Assembly: GCA_910577115.1 (NCBI GenBank)
Contig: CAJTMC010000050.1
Span: 1 to 26,334, forward strand
From: an uncultured Lachnospiraceae bacterium
Lineage (GTDB): Bacteria; Bacillota; Clostridia; Lachnospirales; Lachnospiraceae
Length of the DNA stretch: 26,334 bases
Direction: 5' to 3'
Below are positions 15,328 to 24,095 of this stretch, in pieces. Position 1 is the stretch's first letter; every line of letters begins with the position of its first letter. Both the position numbers and the translations under genes were made by a program. The notes under the pieces are model-generated. The model worked only from the letters and a program-made list of their open reading frames with translations. It was not told the DNA's origin and ran no database searches.

Positions 15328-18300
15328 TTATTTAAAGTACTTCACACCCGACTCAAAAATCTTCATATCCTGTTCGCCATAAATATTCATCGCCACAGCA
15401 TCGCCGCGCCGCTCGACATGCGCCATCTTTCCAAGGCATCTTCCGTCAGGTGAAGTAATGCCCTCAATTGCCGCATAAGAACCGTTTACATTCCACTCCT
15501 CGTCCATCGAAATGTTTCCGTCAAAATCGGCATACTGCGTCGCCACCTGCCCGTTTGCAAAGAGCTTGTCAATCCACTCCTGCGGCGCCACAAAACGTCC
15601 CTCGCCATGCGAAGCAGGCGTAACATAAGTTTTACCAAGCTCTGCAAGCTGTAACCAAGGGGATTTGTTCGTAACGACCTTTGTATATACCATTTTCGAG
15701 ATATGGCGGTTAATCGTATTGTAAGTAAGCGTCGGCGTATCCTCTTTCTGTCCTGCAATCTCGCCGTAAGGCACAAGCCCAAGCTTAATCATCGCCTGAA
15801 AACCGTTGCAGATACCAAGTGCAAGACCATCACGCTCATTCAGCATCCTGTTTACCGCCTCCTTAATCTTTGCGTTTTGGAACGCTGTCGCAAAGAATTT
15901 TGCACTTCCGTCCGGCTCGTCGCCCGCCGAAAATCCGCCGGGGAACATGATAATCTGTGCCTGCGAAATCGCTTTTTCAAACGCATCTACCGAATCCCTG
16001 ATATCGGCAGCAGACAGATTCCGGAATACCTTCGTCACCACATTTGCGCCTGCGCGCTCAAAAGCGATTGTTGAATCATACTCACAGTTTGTTCCGGGGA
16101 ACACCGGTATAAACACCGTAGGCTTTGCTGTCTTATTCTTGCATACATAAACCTCTTTTGTATCATAAAGCTTTGACGCAACCGGCTCCGTCCCCTTTAC
16201 AGCCTTTGTGGGGAATACCTTTTCAAGCTTTGAAGTCCATGCGTTGAGCGCCTCGTCCATAGATACCTTTACGTCCTGATACGTAAAGCCCGCATTTTCG
16301 TCAAGCACCGTACCGACTGTCCTGTAAGCCACGCCGCCTGCTGCAAGCGCGTCAAGCCTGTCTGCCGAAACTTCCGCGATAATGCTTCCCATGCCGTTTG
16401 CAAACAGCACATCTGCCGCAAACGCGTCGTCAAATGCCACGCCAAGCTTGTTACCAAACGCCATCTTTGCCGCTGACGCCGCAATTCCTTTGGAATCAAG
16501 TGCATACGCAGCAACAATCACCTTGTCCGCTATCAGCTTTGCAATGCCGTCATAGAGCTTCATAACCTGATCATATTCCGGCAAATCATACGCATTTTTA
16601 GGAATGTCAAACACAACAAGCTTATCACCCGCTTTCTTTAATTCCGGCGTGATAATATCCTGCTTTTTCGCCACGTCTACTGCAAATGACACAAGCGTCG
16701 GAGGAACGTCAATCTCATTAAAGGTTCCTGACATCGAGTCCTTGCCGCCAATCGAAGGAAGCCCGTACCCAATCTGCGCATCATATGCGCCAAGAAGCGC
16801 CGCAAACGGCTGGCTCCAGCGTGAAGGCTCCTGCGTCATTCGTCTAAAGTACTCTTGGAAGGTAAACCGAATCTTTTTATAATCTCCGCCTGCTGCCACA
16901 ATTTTTGCCATTGACTCCGTAACAGCGTAAACAGCGCCATGATACGGACTCCAGCTTGACAAATACGGATCAAACCCATATGACATCATTGTCACAACAT
17001 CAGTCTTTCCCTTTAAAACGGGGAGCTTTGCTACCATTGTCTGCGTTTCCGTCAGCTGATATTTTCCGCCATATGGCATAAACACGCTGCCTGCACCAAT
17101 CGATGCGTCAAACATCTCGACAAGCCCCTTTTGCGAACATACGTTCAAATCATTTAACGTAGCCAGCATCGCGCTTTTTACATCACCAGCCGCAAGCGCG
17201 TCCGATACTGCGCAAATTGCATGCTGCGTAAAATAATTCTTCTCTTTTACAGGCGAATCAACAAACACACCGGTTTCCTGATGCGCACCGTTTGTATCCA
17301 AAAAGGCTCTCGCAATATCCACAACCTTTTTGCCGCGCCACATCAGCACAAGTCTTGGCTCTTTTGTGACTGTCGCAACCTTGACAGCCTCTAAGTTCTC
17401 CTCAGCCGCATACGCTAAAAATGCGTCTGCATCTTTGGGATCGACAACGACTGCCATTCTTTCCTGAGACTCCGAAATGGCAAGCTCCGTACCGTCAAGC
17501 CCTGCATATTTTTTCGGCACCTTGTCCATATCAACAATCAAACCGTCCGCAAGCTCGCCGATTGCTACCGAAACACCGCCTGCGCCAAAGTCGTTACACT
17601 TCTTAATCAGCCTGCTAACCTCAGAACGGCGGAACAGTCTTTGCAGCTTACGCTCCGTCGGCGCATTTCCTTTCTGTACCTCCGCACCGCACGTCTCCAA
17701 AGAAGCCGTCGTATGCACCTTCGACGAACCGGTCGCACCGCCGCAGCCGTCGCGCCCCGTACGTCCGCCAAGTAAAATTATAATATCGTCCGGATCCGAT
17801 GTTTCGCGGATAACGCTCGCTCTTGGAGCCGCCGCCATAACTGCGCCGATTTCCATTCGCTTTGCCACATAATTCGGGTGATAGACCTCTTTTACATATC
17901 CGGTCGCAAGCCCGATCTGATTTCCGTAAGAAGAATACCCGCTTGCCGCACCACGCACAAGCTTTTTCTGTGAAAGCTTTCCTTTCATGGTCTCCTGCGC
18001 AGGTACCGTCGGATCTGCCGCGCCGGTCACGCGCATTGCTTGATAAACATATGTTCTACCTGACAACGGATCCCGAATCGCGCCGCCAAGACATGTCGCG
18101 GCGCCGCCAAACGGCTCTATTTCCGTAGGGTGGTTGTGTGTCTCGTTCTTGAAGTTGACAAGCCATTCCTCTGTGACAACGCCCTTTCCATCCTCCTTGT
18201 CAATCTCCACAGGAACAACAATCGAGCAGGCGTTAATCTCGTCCGACTTCTCCATGTCGTCCAGTTTCCCGTCTTTTTTCAGTTTCCGCATCGCCATGAG

Positions 18301-19137
18301 CGCCAAGTCCATCAGGCAGACATATTTGTCCTTTCTGCCTGCAAAAATCTCCTCGCGCGCGTTCAGGTACTTCTCATAGGTTGTCTTAACAGGCTCTGTA
18401 TAATAGCCCTCCTCAAATTGAATATCCTTTAACTCCGTCGAAAATGTCGTGTGACGGCAATGGTCAGACCAATACGTATCAAGCACTCTGATTTCCGTCA
18501 CTGTCGGATCCCTGTGCTCGTCATTTTTGTAATAATTCTGAATGTGGAGAAAGTCCTGATAGGTCATGGCAAGCCCCAAAGAATCATACAGCGCCTTTAG
18601 CTGCTCCTCTTCCATATCCGCAAAACCGTCAAAACTTGCCACATCGGCAGGCTCCTCAAACACTGTCACCAAGGTCTCGGGTTTTACCAAATCCGTCTCT
18701 CTGGAATCCACAGGGTTGATGCAGTAATTTTTTATTTTATCAAACTCATCGTCGGAAATCGTTCCTGTTAAAAGATAGGTTACTGCGGTCTTAATAAGCG
18801 GCTGCTCGTCTTCCTTCAAAAACTGCACGCACTGCACCGCCGAGTCCGCTCTTTGGTCAAACTGCCCCGGCAGATACTCTACAGAAAAACAGCGCGCATT
18901 CTTTGGCATTTCAATATTTTCCAAATACAAATCGTCCACAGGCGGCTCTGAAAATACGCTTCTGCACGCCTTTTCAAAAATATCGTCCGAGATATTTTCC
19001 ACATCATAGCGGATTAGTATTCTTGTCTTTTCCAAGCCGTTAATGCCTAAATAGCCTCTTAATTCCTCCTCAAGCTCCCTCGCCTTAACGGCAAAAGCCT
19101 CTTTCTTCTCAACATAGATACGCCTAACATTTCCCAT
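15328..19137 (-). CDS. purL: phosphoribosylformylglycinamidine synthase (FGAM synthase), single chain
   Basis: This 1269-residue cytoplasmic enzyme of de novo purine synthesis converts FGAR, ATP and glutamine to FGAM. ATG 19137 has GGAGG nine bases upstream. The N-terminal and linker domains (~1-250) contain DTYWSDHCRHTTF. The synthetase halves show NFKNETHNHPTEIEPFGG, GGRTGRDGCGGATGSS, DFGAGGVSVAIGELADG and GLPSIGGKDSMSGTF. The glutaminase domain is fused at the C-terminus: VFPGTNCEYDST, FPGGFSAGDEPDGSAKF, the nucleophile Cys in LGICNGFQAM, and SHGEGRF. This is the long form used by many Clostridia, without separate PurQ or PurS. It has its own promoter; no purine riboswitch is seen upstream. 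Confidence 0.97.
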   Translation of the reverse strand: MGNVRRIYVEKKEAFAVKARELEEELRGYLGINGLEKTRILIRYDVENISDDIFEKACRSVFSEPPVDDLYLENIEMPKNARCFSVEYLPGQFDQRADSAVQCVQFLKEDEQPLIKTAVTYLLTGTISDDEFDKIKNYCINPVDSRETDLVKPETLVTVFEEPADVASFDGFADMEEEQLKALYDSLGLAMTYQDFLHIQNYYKNDEHRDPTVTEIRVLDTYWSDHCRHTTFSTELKDIQFEEGYYTEPVKTTYEKYLNAREEIFAGRKDKYVCLMDLALMAMRKLKKDGKLDDMEKSDEINACSIVVPVEIDKEDGKGVVTEEWLVNFKNETHNHPTEIEPFGGAATCLGGAIRDPLSGRTYVYQAMRVTGAADPTVPAQETMKGKLSQKKLVRGAASGYSSYGNQIGLATGYVKEVYHPNYVAKRMEIGAVMAAAPRASVIRETSDPDDIIILLGGRTGRDGCGGATGSSKVHTTASLETCGAEVQKGNAPTERKLQRLFRRSEVSRLIKKCNDFGAGGVSVAIGELADGLIVDMDKVPKKYAGLDGTELAISESQERMAVVVDPKDADAFLAYAAEENLEAVKVATVTKEPRLVLMWRGKKVVDIARAFLDTNGAHQETGVFVDSPVKEKNYFTQHAICAVSDALAAGDVKSAMLATLNDLNVCSQKGLVEMFDASIGAGSVFMPYGGKYQLTETQTMVAKLPVLKGKTDVVTMMSYGFDPYLSSWSPYHGAVYAVTESMAKIVAAGGDYKKIRFTFQEYFRRMTQEPSRWSQPFAALLGAYDAQIGYGLPSIGGKDSMSGTFNEIDVPPTLVSFAVDVAKKQDIITPELKKAGDKLVVFDIPKNAYDLPEYDQVMKLYDGIAKLIADKVIVAAYALDSKGIAASAAKMAFGNKLGVAFDDAFAADVLFANGMGSIIAEVSADRLDALAAGGVAYRTVGTVLDENAGFTYQDVKVSMDEALNAWTSKLEKVFPTKAVKGTEPVASKLYDTKEVYVCKNKTAKPTVFIPVFPGTNCEYDSTIAFERAGANVVTKVFRNLSAADIRDSVDAFEKAISQAQIIMFPGGFSAGDEPDGSAKFFATAFQNAKIKEAVNRMLNERDGLALGICNGFQAMIKLGLVPYGEIAGQKEDTPTLTYNTINRHISKMVYTKVVTNKSPWLQLAELGKTYVTPASHGEGRFVAPQEWIDKLFANGQVATQYADFDGNISMDEEWNVNGSYAAIEGITSPDGRCLGKMAHVERRGDAVAMNIYGEQDMKIFESGVKYFK

Positions 19138-19197
19138 TCAATGAGTCCTCCGTATTTTTTACTAGAATCAACTGATAATCATTACAGGTACTTTTTT

Positions 19198-19225
19198 ATT
19201 ATAGCGTATCCGACATTTTTTTCAA
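19198..19225 (-). promoter_or_regulatory. promoter of purL
   Basis: On the minus strand TTGAAA (19220-19225) and TATAAT (19198-19203) are 16 bp apart, about 60 bases before the purL start. No terminator separates ribU from purL, so read-through from ribU is also possible. Confidence 0.65.
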
Positions 19226-19257
19226 CTGTGTTTTCATAGGTTTTTCATCAAAGGTTT

Positions 19258-20040
19258 TTATGCCTGCTTTGTTTTTTTGTTTCGGTCCTTTGCCGTATTC
19301 TCATAAGATGCCTTTAAGATTGGGCTTAGCGGCTTATAGAGCACGAATGTAAGGAGTGAAACACCTGCGCCCTTTAACAGATTCAACGGTGCCACGCAAA
19401 AAGCAACAAACGTAAATATATTGGTGACATTCGCATTAATTTCTGTTCCCATACCGATGATTGCATCAAGCGGCATACCAAACATCACCGCAAAGGTCGG
19501 CAGAAGGTATACGGCATTGAACAGGGTTCCGAAAATTGTCATTATTATCGTTCCAATCGCACTTGCGACGATTGCGGTCGTCTTCTTCTTTTTGATGTGG
19601 TAGATAATGGTTGCCGGTAAAATCATGGCACAGCCAACACAGAAGTTTGCAAGTTCTCCCACGAAAGCCGTTGATGTCGGCTTGAAAAACAGTTTAATCA
19701 CAATCTTTAGGAATTCCGTCAGCACGCCTGCCACTGGGCCAAATGCAAATCCGCAAAGAAGCACAGGAAGCTCGCTGGCGTCAATTCCGTAAAACGGCGG
19801 CGCAAACGGAACAGGAAGCTCGATTGTCATCAAAACACCCGCGATTGCTGAAAACATGCCGATCATTGCGGTTTTTCTTGTAGTAAGGATTTTTCCTGTC
19901 GTGTTGTTTTTCCCGGAATTATTATTCCGTGAAATCAGCTTTTCTGCAATGACTGCGACAATGACCAGCACTGCCACAAGCGCGATAAACTCAAGCACAA
20001 AGGTTAGGTTTTCCATAATGTTAGTGATAAATTGGTTCAT
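19258..20040 (-). CDS. ribU: ECF transporter S component for riboflavin
   Basis: A 260-residue membrane protein; ATG 20040 has AAGGAG nine bases upstream. From ~52 on it shows the RibU pattern: TTRKTAMIGMFSAIAGVLMT, PFAPPFYGIDASELPVLLCG, GPVAGVLTEFLKIVIKL and TSTAFVGELANFCVG. It binds riboflavin and works with the shared EcfA/A'/T energy module, which is not encoded here. An extra N-terminal part of ~50 residues (one membrane segment and a polar N/G/K stretch) precedes the usual start of the family. The FMN riboswitch upstream supports the substrate. A basic tail (AKDRNKKTKQA) ends the protein. Confidence 0.92.
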   Translation of the reverse strand: MNQFITNIMENLTFVLEFIALVAVLVIVAVIAEKLISRNNNSGKNNTTGKILTTRKTAMIGMFSAIAGVLMTIELPVPFAPPFYGIDASELPVLLCGFAFGPVAGVLTEFLKIVIKLFFKPTSTAFVGELANFCVGCAMILPATIIYHIKKKKTTAIVASAIGTIIMTIFGTLFNAVYLLPTFAVMFGMPLDAIIGMGTEINANVTNIFTFVAFCVAPLNLLKGAGVSLLTFVLYKPLSPILKASYENTAKDRNKKTKQA

Positions 20041-20151
20041 TTTTTTAATCTCCTTTTCTTTTCAATTTTCTGAAATTGATTTTGTTTTTAGGAAATTCTT
20101 CTTGAAAATAAGTCGTTTTGGTATTTTTGATTCCTATAAAATTTTGCAGAC

Positions 20152-20182
20152 AAAAATCCCCGAATACTTGATATATTCGGGG
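20152..20182 (-). terminator. terminator hairpin in the expression platform of the FMN riboswitch
   Basis: CCCCGAATA / TATTCGGGG (20158-20166 and 20174-20182) with a 7-base loop is followed on the minus strand by ATTTTT. It lies between the FMN aptamer and ribU, so FMN binding probably stops transcription here. Confidence 0.8.
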
Positions 20183-20237
20183 ACATAACATACTTCTAAA
20201 AATATTTGAACTACAAAAAATGTCATTCAAAAATACC

Positions 20238-20370
20238 GTTCTTCTCTCATCCAGACTTTACTGTCGGTTATGGAATTGCACCATATCAGCCACCTTTTAC
20301 ATGCCATTTTATGTAAAAAGCAGGTCGCGGACTCTACCGCCGGTAGGGAATTTCACCCTGCCCCGAAGAA
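20238..20370 (-). promoter_or_regulatory. FMN riboswitch (RFN element)
   Basis: Read on the minus strand, the conserved RFN blocks follow in order: CTTCGGGGCAGGGTGAAATT, CCCTACCGGCGGT, GTCCGCGACC, GGTGGCTGATATGGTG, AATTCCATAACCGAC and AGTCTGGATGAGAGAAG. The aptamer senses FMN and controls ribU, with the terminator at 20152-20182 as the likely output. Confidence 0.96.
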
Positions 20371-20394
20371 TTTTCTATTCTGTTTCCGTGAATG

Positions 20395-20423
20395 ATAATA
20401 ACACAGAGAGACTTGAAAATCAA
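20395..20423 (-). promoter_or_regulatory. promoter of the FMN riboswitch-ribU unit
   Basis: TTGATT (20418-20423) and TATTAT (20395-20400) on the minus strand are 17 bp apart. Transcription would begin about 20 bases before the aptamer. Confidence 0.6.
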
Positions 20424-20623
20424 GGTTTTTTTGGTATTTTCTTAAATTCATGGCATCGGATTATGTGTCCTATATTGCATGTAAATAAGCAACAACAATT
20501 ATGATAATCAGTCATATATAACGGCTATCCAGGTGAAGCAGTAACGCCCTAGCGGTTGTATCAATCAATTAGGAGTATGAAAGGTAACAAGAAGCTGTCT
20601 GACAGACTGGGGCAAGACTGTAA

Positions 20624-20767
20624 ATAGGAGGTATAAGATATGAAGTATTTAAAGATGTGGATACACCTGAAAAATTAAGAAGGCAAATTAGACATAAAAA
20701 AATAAGAAATACACAGTTTCATAATCCACTAAGCAAAAGATATAAATTATGGTTACGGCGGTCTTAA
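20624..20767 (+). pseudogene. unassigned short open frame, possibly a frameshifted small gene
   Basis: A strong AGGAGG (20626-20631) stands eight bases before ATG 20640, but that frame ends after 12 codons. The +2 frame is open from 20624 to TAA at 20767 and from 20642 reads EVFKDVDTPEKLRRQIRHKK, then a basic tail ending KRYKLWLRRS. A one- or two-base change near 20643 would join the start to this frame. The stop lies in the loop of a strong hairpin. I recognise no family. It could also be chance in AT-rich DNA, or the remnant of a transposase-like gene. Confidence 0.3.
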
Positions 20768-20778
20768 CTGACCGCCGT
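20755..20778 (+). terminator. GC-rich hairpin, likely terminator of the unassigned island
   Basis: ACGGCGGTC / GACCGCCGT (20755-20763 and 20770-20778) is a perfect 9-bp stem with a 6-base loop, followed by ATTTGTTGT on the plus strand. The T run is imperfect. Confidence 0.55.
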
Positions 20779-20901
20779 ATTTGTTGTATGAAGTTCAGTT
20801 GATAACAGGCTTATAAATATGTCCGAATATTAAATCTTATTCAAGCCTTTTTAACATTTCTCCATTTTGTGTAACTTGGGTGTACATCCGATTATTACAT
20901 C

Positions 20902-22590
20902 TTAACGTCTCATCTCGCGAAGCTGGAATGTGTGAACGGAAATCTTTAAATCCTGCGCCTGGTTCTGCAGCTCTTCCGCCGATGCCGCCGACTCCTGCGC
21001 TGTCGCAGCGTTTGTCTGTACCACATCGGATATCTGACGCATTCCTTCCGTCACCTGTTCCAAGGACTGTGCCTGCTGCATCGCGGACTCCGCGATTCGC
21101 TCAATCATTTCCGTTGACTGCTGTCCGCCGGCTATTACCTGCATCAGCGCGTCCATTGTATCGACGGACAGCGCAGCGCCGTTTTTCACCTGCTGAATAG
21201 ACTTTTCAATCAGCTCAGCAATGTTTTTTGCAGATTCCGTACTCTTGTTTGCCAGACTCTGCACTTCATCTGCCACAACCGCAAAACCTTTTCCTGCCTC
21301 GCCTGCGCGTGCCGCCTCCACTGACGCATTCAGTGCAAGAATCGTCGTTTGGAAAGAGATATCTTCGATCGCCTTTGTAATGCCGCCAATCTGACGGGAA
21401 GACTCCGAAATCTCGTCTATCGCCGCCTTTAGGGCTTCCATTTTCTCATTACAGGTCTTTAAATATACCATTGCGCCCATAGAAGACTTATGGGCATTGT
21501 CTGCATCTGCGGAAGTGCTGTTGACTTCTCTTGATATCTCCTGAATGCTTGCCGACAACTCCTCAACGGCTGCTGCCTGCTGCACCGTACCGCTTGACAG
21601 AGACTGTGCGCCGGCTGACAGTTTATCCGACTCCTCCGCAACCTGCGCAGATGTTATGTTAATCCTAGAAAGCGCACCGTTTAAAGAATCCAGTATCTGT
21701 CCCATTGCACGCTGAATCGGCAGGAACTCTCCGCGATAATCATCACCGATTGTCAGATTCATATTTCCCTGTGCCATTTGTGACAATGTTTCATCAATAT
21801 CACTTATGTATTTTTTCAGCTCACGTTTTGTTTCATGAATCGAATCCACAAGCCTTCCAATCTCTGAAGTATCAGAACCCAGTCCAAATGCCGCGGAAAG
21901 ATTGCCCTTCGAAATCTCCAGCATCTGATCTTTTACAATTCTTACAGGGCGCAAAACCTTAGCACGAATATACAACATATTGAATAACTGCATCACCGCA
22001 ACCACTACAAATGCAATAATCATCTCTATCCTGATCATGTTTGTCTGTTGTATCAGATTATCTATCTGTGCGAGTGTCCGCATATCCAAATCATTCAAAA
22101 ACTGCTCCTTCAACGCATTGATTTTTGTAATGGCATCGCTGTATTCTTCCCCGTACACATAGTCAATCGCTACGGAACGCTTTCCGTCCAGCACATTTTC
22201 CATCGCCTCTTCCTCTAACGGAACCAGTTGATTTGAAAGCGCATACATATCATCAATCATTGTCTGCTCCGCCGATGTAATTCCGATTTCCTGCATGGCA
22301 GCAACGCCCTTATCGCGGTTTTTCAGGTTGTTCACTTCGTCCCAATAATTATCATAATGCTCCTTGTTTGCCGTCGCTGCAAAGGCACGCACCTCATTCG
22401 TCAGATAAGATGAGCCGTTCATAAAGCGATTGGCATTATAGGTCAGGTTATAACGCTCCTCATTCGCTTCATTCAGCTCGTTGTTCGCCCTTCCGTAAGA
22501 AAACAGGGAAAAAACCAAGAATATTAACGATAGTATGGATATACCGTTTAAAATTAAAGTAAATAAAGACTGGCTTATTGCTTTTTTCAT
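20902..22590 (-). CDS. methyl-accepting chemotaxis protein
   Basis: A 562-residue receptor. ATG 22590 has GGAAGGAG seven bases upstream; the frame reaches 22686 without support. A membrane helix at ~8-30 precedes an extracellular ~155-residue helical sensor (four-helix-bundle type) and a second helix near 190-210. A HAMP domain follows (RAKVLRPVRIVKDQMLEISK). The cytoplasmic signalling coiled coil includes the highly conserved hairpin IEDISFQTTILALNASVEAA and AGKGFAVVADEVQSLANKS. It would signal through CheA and CheW, which are not encoded here. The ligand is unknown. It ends in QLREMRR without a CheR-tethering pentapeptide. It is monocistronic. Confidence 0.95.
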   Translation of the reverse strand: MKKAISQSLFTLILNGISILSLIFLVFSLFSYGRANNELNEANEERYNLTYNANRFMNGSSYLTNEVRAFAATANKEHYDNYWDEVNNLKNRDKGVAAMQEIGITSAEQTMIDDMYALSNQLVPLEEEAMENVLDGKRSVAIDYVYGEEYSDAITKINALKEQFLNDLDMRTLAQIDNLIQQTNMIRIEMIIAFVVVAVMQLFNMLYIRAKVLRPVRIVKDQMLEISKGNLSAAFGLGSDTSEIGRLVDSIHETKRELKKYISDIDETLSQMAQGNMNLTIGDDYRGEFLPIQRAMGQILDSLNGALSRINITSAQVAEESDKLSAGAQSLSSGTVQQAAAVEELSASIQEISREVNSTSADADNAHKSSMGAMVYLKTCNEKMEALKAAIDEISESSRQIGGITKAIEDISFQTTILALNASVEAARAGEAGKGFAVVADEVQSLANKSTESAKNIAELIEKSIQQVKNGAALSVDTMDALMQVIAGGQQSTEMIERIAESAMQQAQSLEQVTEGMRQISDVVQTNAATAQESAASAEELQNQAQDLKISVHTFQLREMRR

Positions 22591-22677
22591 ATAGAATCTC
22601 CTTCCATAAGGTTCCCTCTTGCTAAAAATTGTAAACTTCACTATTTTCCGAAAGGGGATTTTTGTACAGTTACTTAT

Positions 22678-22706
22678 AGTGTACACGAAATAACAGTTTT
22701 TTTCAA
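22678..22706 (-). promoter_or_regulatory. promoter of the chemotaxis receptor gene
   Basis: TTGAAA (22701-22706) and TACACT (22678-22683) on the minus strand are 17 bp apart, giving a leader of ~80 bases. Confidence 0.5.
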
Positions 22707-22811
22707 CACCTTCCTTAAAATTGTCTGAAAATTACATCAAAATAATAATGGTAAATTTTTCCTTATAAAATACATCATTTTTATATGGAAATTCTTTTCT
22801 GCAATTACTAT

Positions 22812-22922
22812 ATGGATCTTGATTATATAAAATATATTGACACCGACTACCTTCCGATTGGCTTTATCGCAGCAGGCGGCAATCCGTACAGAAGCCAAGA
22901 GCTGACTAATTCAGTTCCCTGA
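22812..22922 (+). CDS. unassigned 36-codon open frame
   Basis: ATG 22812 to TGA 22922 encodes MDLDYIKYIDTDYLPIGFIA followed by a short tail (AGGNPYRSQELTNSVP). Base composition from 22848 on is richer in G and C than the flanks and looks coding. There is no clear ribosome site, and the end overlaps the AraC gene's 3' end by 17 bases. It may be the remnant of a larger gene or chance. Confidence 0.2.
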   Translation: MDLDYIKYIDTDYLPIGFIAAGGNPYRSQELTNSVP

Positions 22923-23787
22923 TAAAGGCATGCGGCGTCATATGATACTTTTTCTTGAATGCCCTGTGAAAATAGGAAAGATTATGAAAGCCTACGGACA
23001 GCGATACCTCCAAAATCGAGGAATTTCCTTTCTCAAACAGCTCCACCGATTTTTCCAGCCGCAGATTGTTGATATATTCCACGCAGGTCATGCTCATATG
23101 CTTTTTAAAAAAGCGCATGAAATGATAGTCACTGAAATAGCACAGCTTTGCCAGCTCAGAAACGGTAATCGGCTCCGCATAATGCAATTCAATATAGTCA
23201 AGCACTTGTTTGAGCTTATCAGAAAAAACCCGGGTATCAGCAGACGCATTTTCCCTGCGATACTGTAGCAGCAAAAAGACTGCCTGCAAAAACAGGGATT
23301 TCAGCGCAAGCTCATATCCGGTTACCGCCTCATTATATAATGAAGTAATTTGATTAAAAATCTTCCGAAGGGAAACATAAGCAGGGTGTTCCGGCGTAAT
23401 CAGGCAAGGTACGGAAAATTCCTGATTCATCATCGGAATTAAATAACGCGTAGAGCAGATATCTGTCGAATTACCGCCCAAAAAATTCATATGGAAGACA
23501 TAGGTTTCCGAAGAAACCGTTTCGCTCTTGTTTTTGGAAATCGAATGAAGCAGAAGCGGAGGGACAAATATGAGATCCCCCGCTTTCACTTCATAATCCG
23601 CCAAATCAATCTGATAAATACAATCCCCTTCCGTAATCAGCGTAAGCTCCGCCTCCTCGTGCCAGTGAAGCATCACTGTCGGCGCATCTGTATTCAGCTG
23701 CGTAATATATTTCTGTACCGGAAACGAGGCCTCTCCATGCTTTGCATTTTCCTTTTGTTCCAAAACAAGCGAATGCAGCTTTTTCAT
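22906..23787 (-). CDS. AraC-family transcriptional regulator
   Basis: A 293-residue protein starting at ATG 23787 behind GGGAGAG. Residues ~25-100 form a cupin-type sugar-sensing domain (LHWHEEAELTLITEGDCIYQ, AGDLIFVPPLLLHSI). The C-terminal ~100 residues carry the two helix-turn-helix motifs of AraC proteins (ITVSELAKLCYFSDYHFMRF, ILEVSLSVGFHNLSYFHRAF, then KKYHMTPHAF). It is divergent from the alpha-glucosidase gene and probably regulates it in response to a sugar (inference from position). Confidence 0.92.
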   Translation of the reverse strand: MKKLHSLVLEQKENAKHGEASFPVQKYITQLNTDAPTVMLHWHEEAELTLITEGDCIYQIDLADYEVKAGDLIFVPPLLLHSISKNKSETVSSETYVFHMNFLGGNSTDICSTRYLIPMMNQEFSVPCLITPEHPAYVSLRKIFNQITSLYNEAVTGYELALKSLFLQAVFLLLQYRRENASADTRVFSDKLKQVLDYIELHYAEPITVSELAKLCYFSDYHFMRFFKKHMSMTCVEYINNLRLEKSVELFEKGNSSILEVSLSVGFHNLSYFHRAFKKKYHMTPHAFIRELN

Positions 23788-24095
23788 CGTAACGCTCTCC
23801 CATCCTCCTATGACTTCAATAGTACGCCATAGAGCAGTATTGTGTCATAATATGAAATGATATTGCAAGAAAAAATAAAAATTACTCTTTATAATAGCAG
23901 TATAATACATCAAAAACATTATATCAATCAATTTTATAACAACAGAAATCGGCGTGAAATCAAAATTTCACACACCTTGATTAGGAGCTCGTGTGAAAAA
24001 TGTTAACGAATATTGCACTTTACGCTTTTTACAACAAAAGACCTAAATTTTTTGTTGGCAATACTTCGCAGATTTCGAAAGGAGAGGAACGAATT
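23788..24095. other. divergent control region between the AraC and alpha-glucosidase genes
   Basis: This 308-bp AT-rich region has two TATAAT hexamers on the plus strand (23890-23895, 23901-23906) without well-spaced -35 boxes. It also has the palindrome at 23954-23971 and, further on, a related GTGTGAAA (23991-23998). The ATG at 24000 and its frame are not a convincing start; the ribosome site GAAAGGAGAGG is near 24076-24088. Confidence 0.5.
23954..23971. promoter_or_regulatory. palindromic operator candidate GTGAAATcaaaATTTCAC
   Basis: A perfect 7-bp inverted repeat with a 4-base centre in the divergent region. It may bind AraC or another sugar regulator. It does not fit the CcpA cre consensus. 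Confidence 0.45.

Larger units (their letters stand above)
20424..20901. other. ~480-bp gap without an established gene
   Basis: It holds an AT-rich left part, a more structured plus-strand island from about 20510 (ACGGCTATCCAGG onward, including the CTGTC/GACAG dyad near 20596), an AGGAGG at 20626-20631, a short open frame and a GC-rich hairpin (both listed separately). From 20780 to 20901 I see nothing beyond the 3' flank of the chemotaxis gene. An eroded mobile element (for instance an IS605-type tnpB 3' end) is possible, but no element ends are visible. Confidence 0.5.

Noticed and set aside
20045..20230. 61-codon minus-strand frame before ribU
   Set aside because: It lies in the riboswitch expression platform across the terminator hairpin and has no ribosome site.
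24000..24095. Upstream ATG extension of the alpha-glucosidase
   Set aside because: The extra 32 residues do not belong to the family, and the ribosome site precedes ATG 24096.
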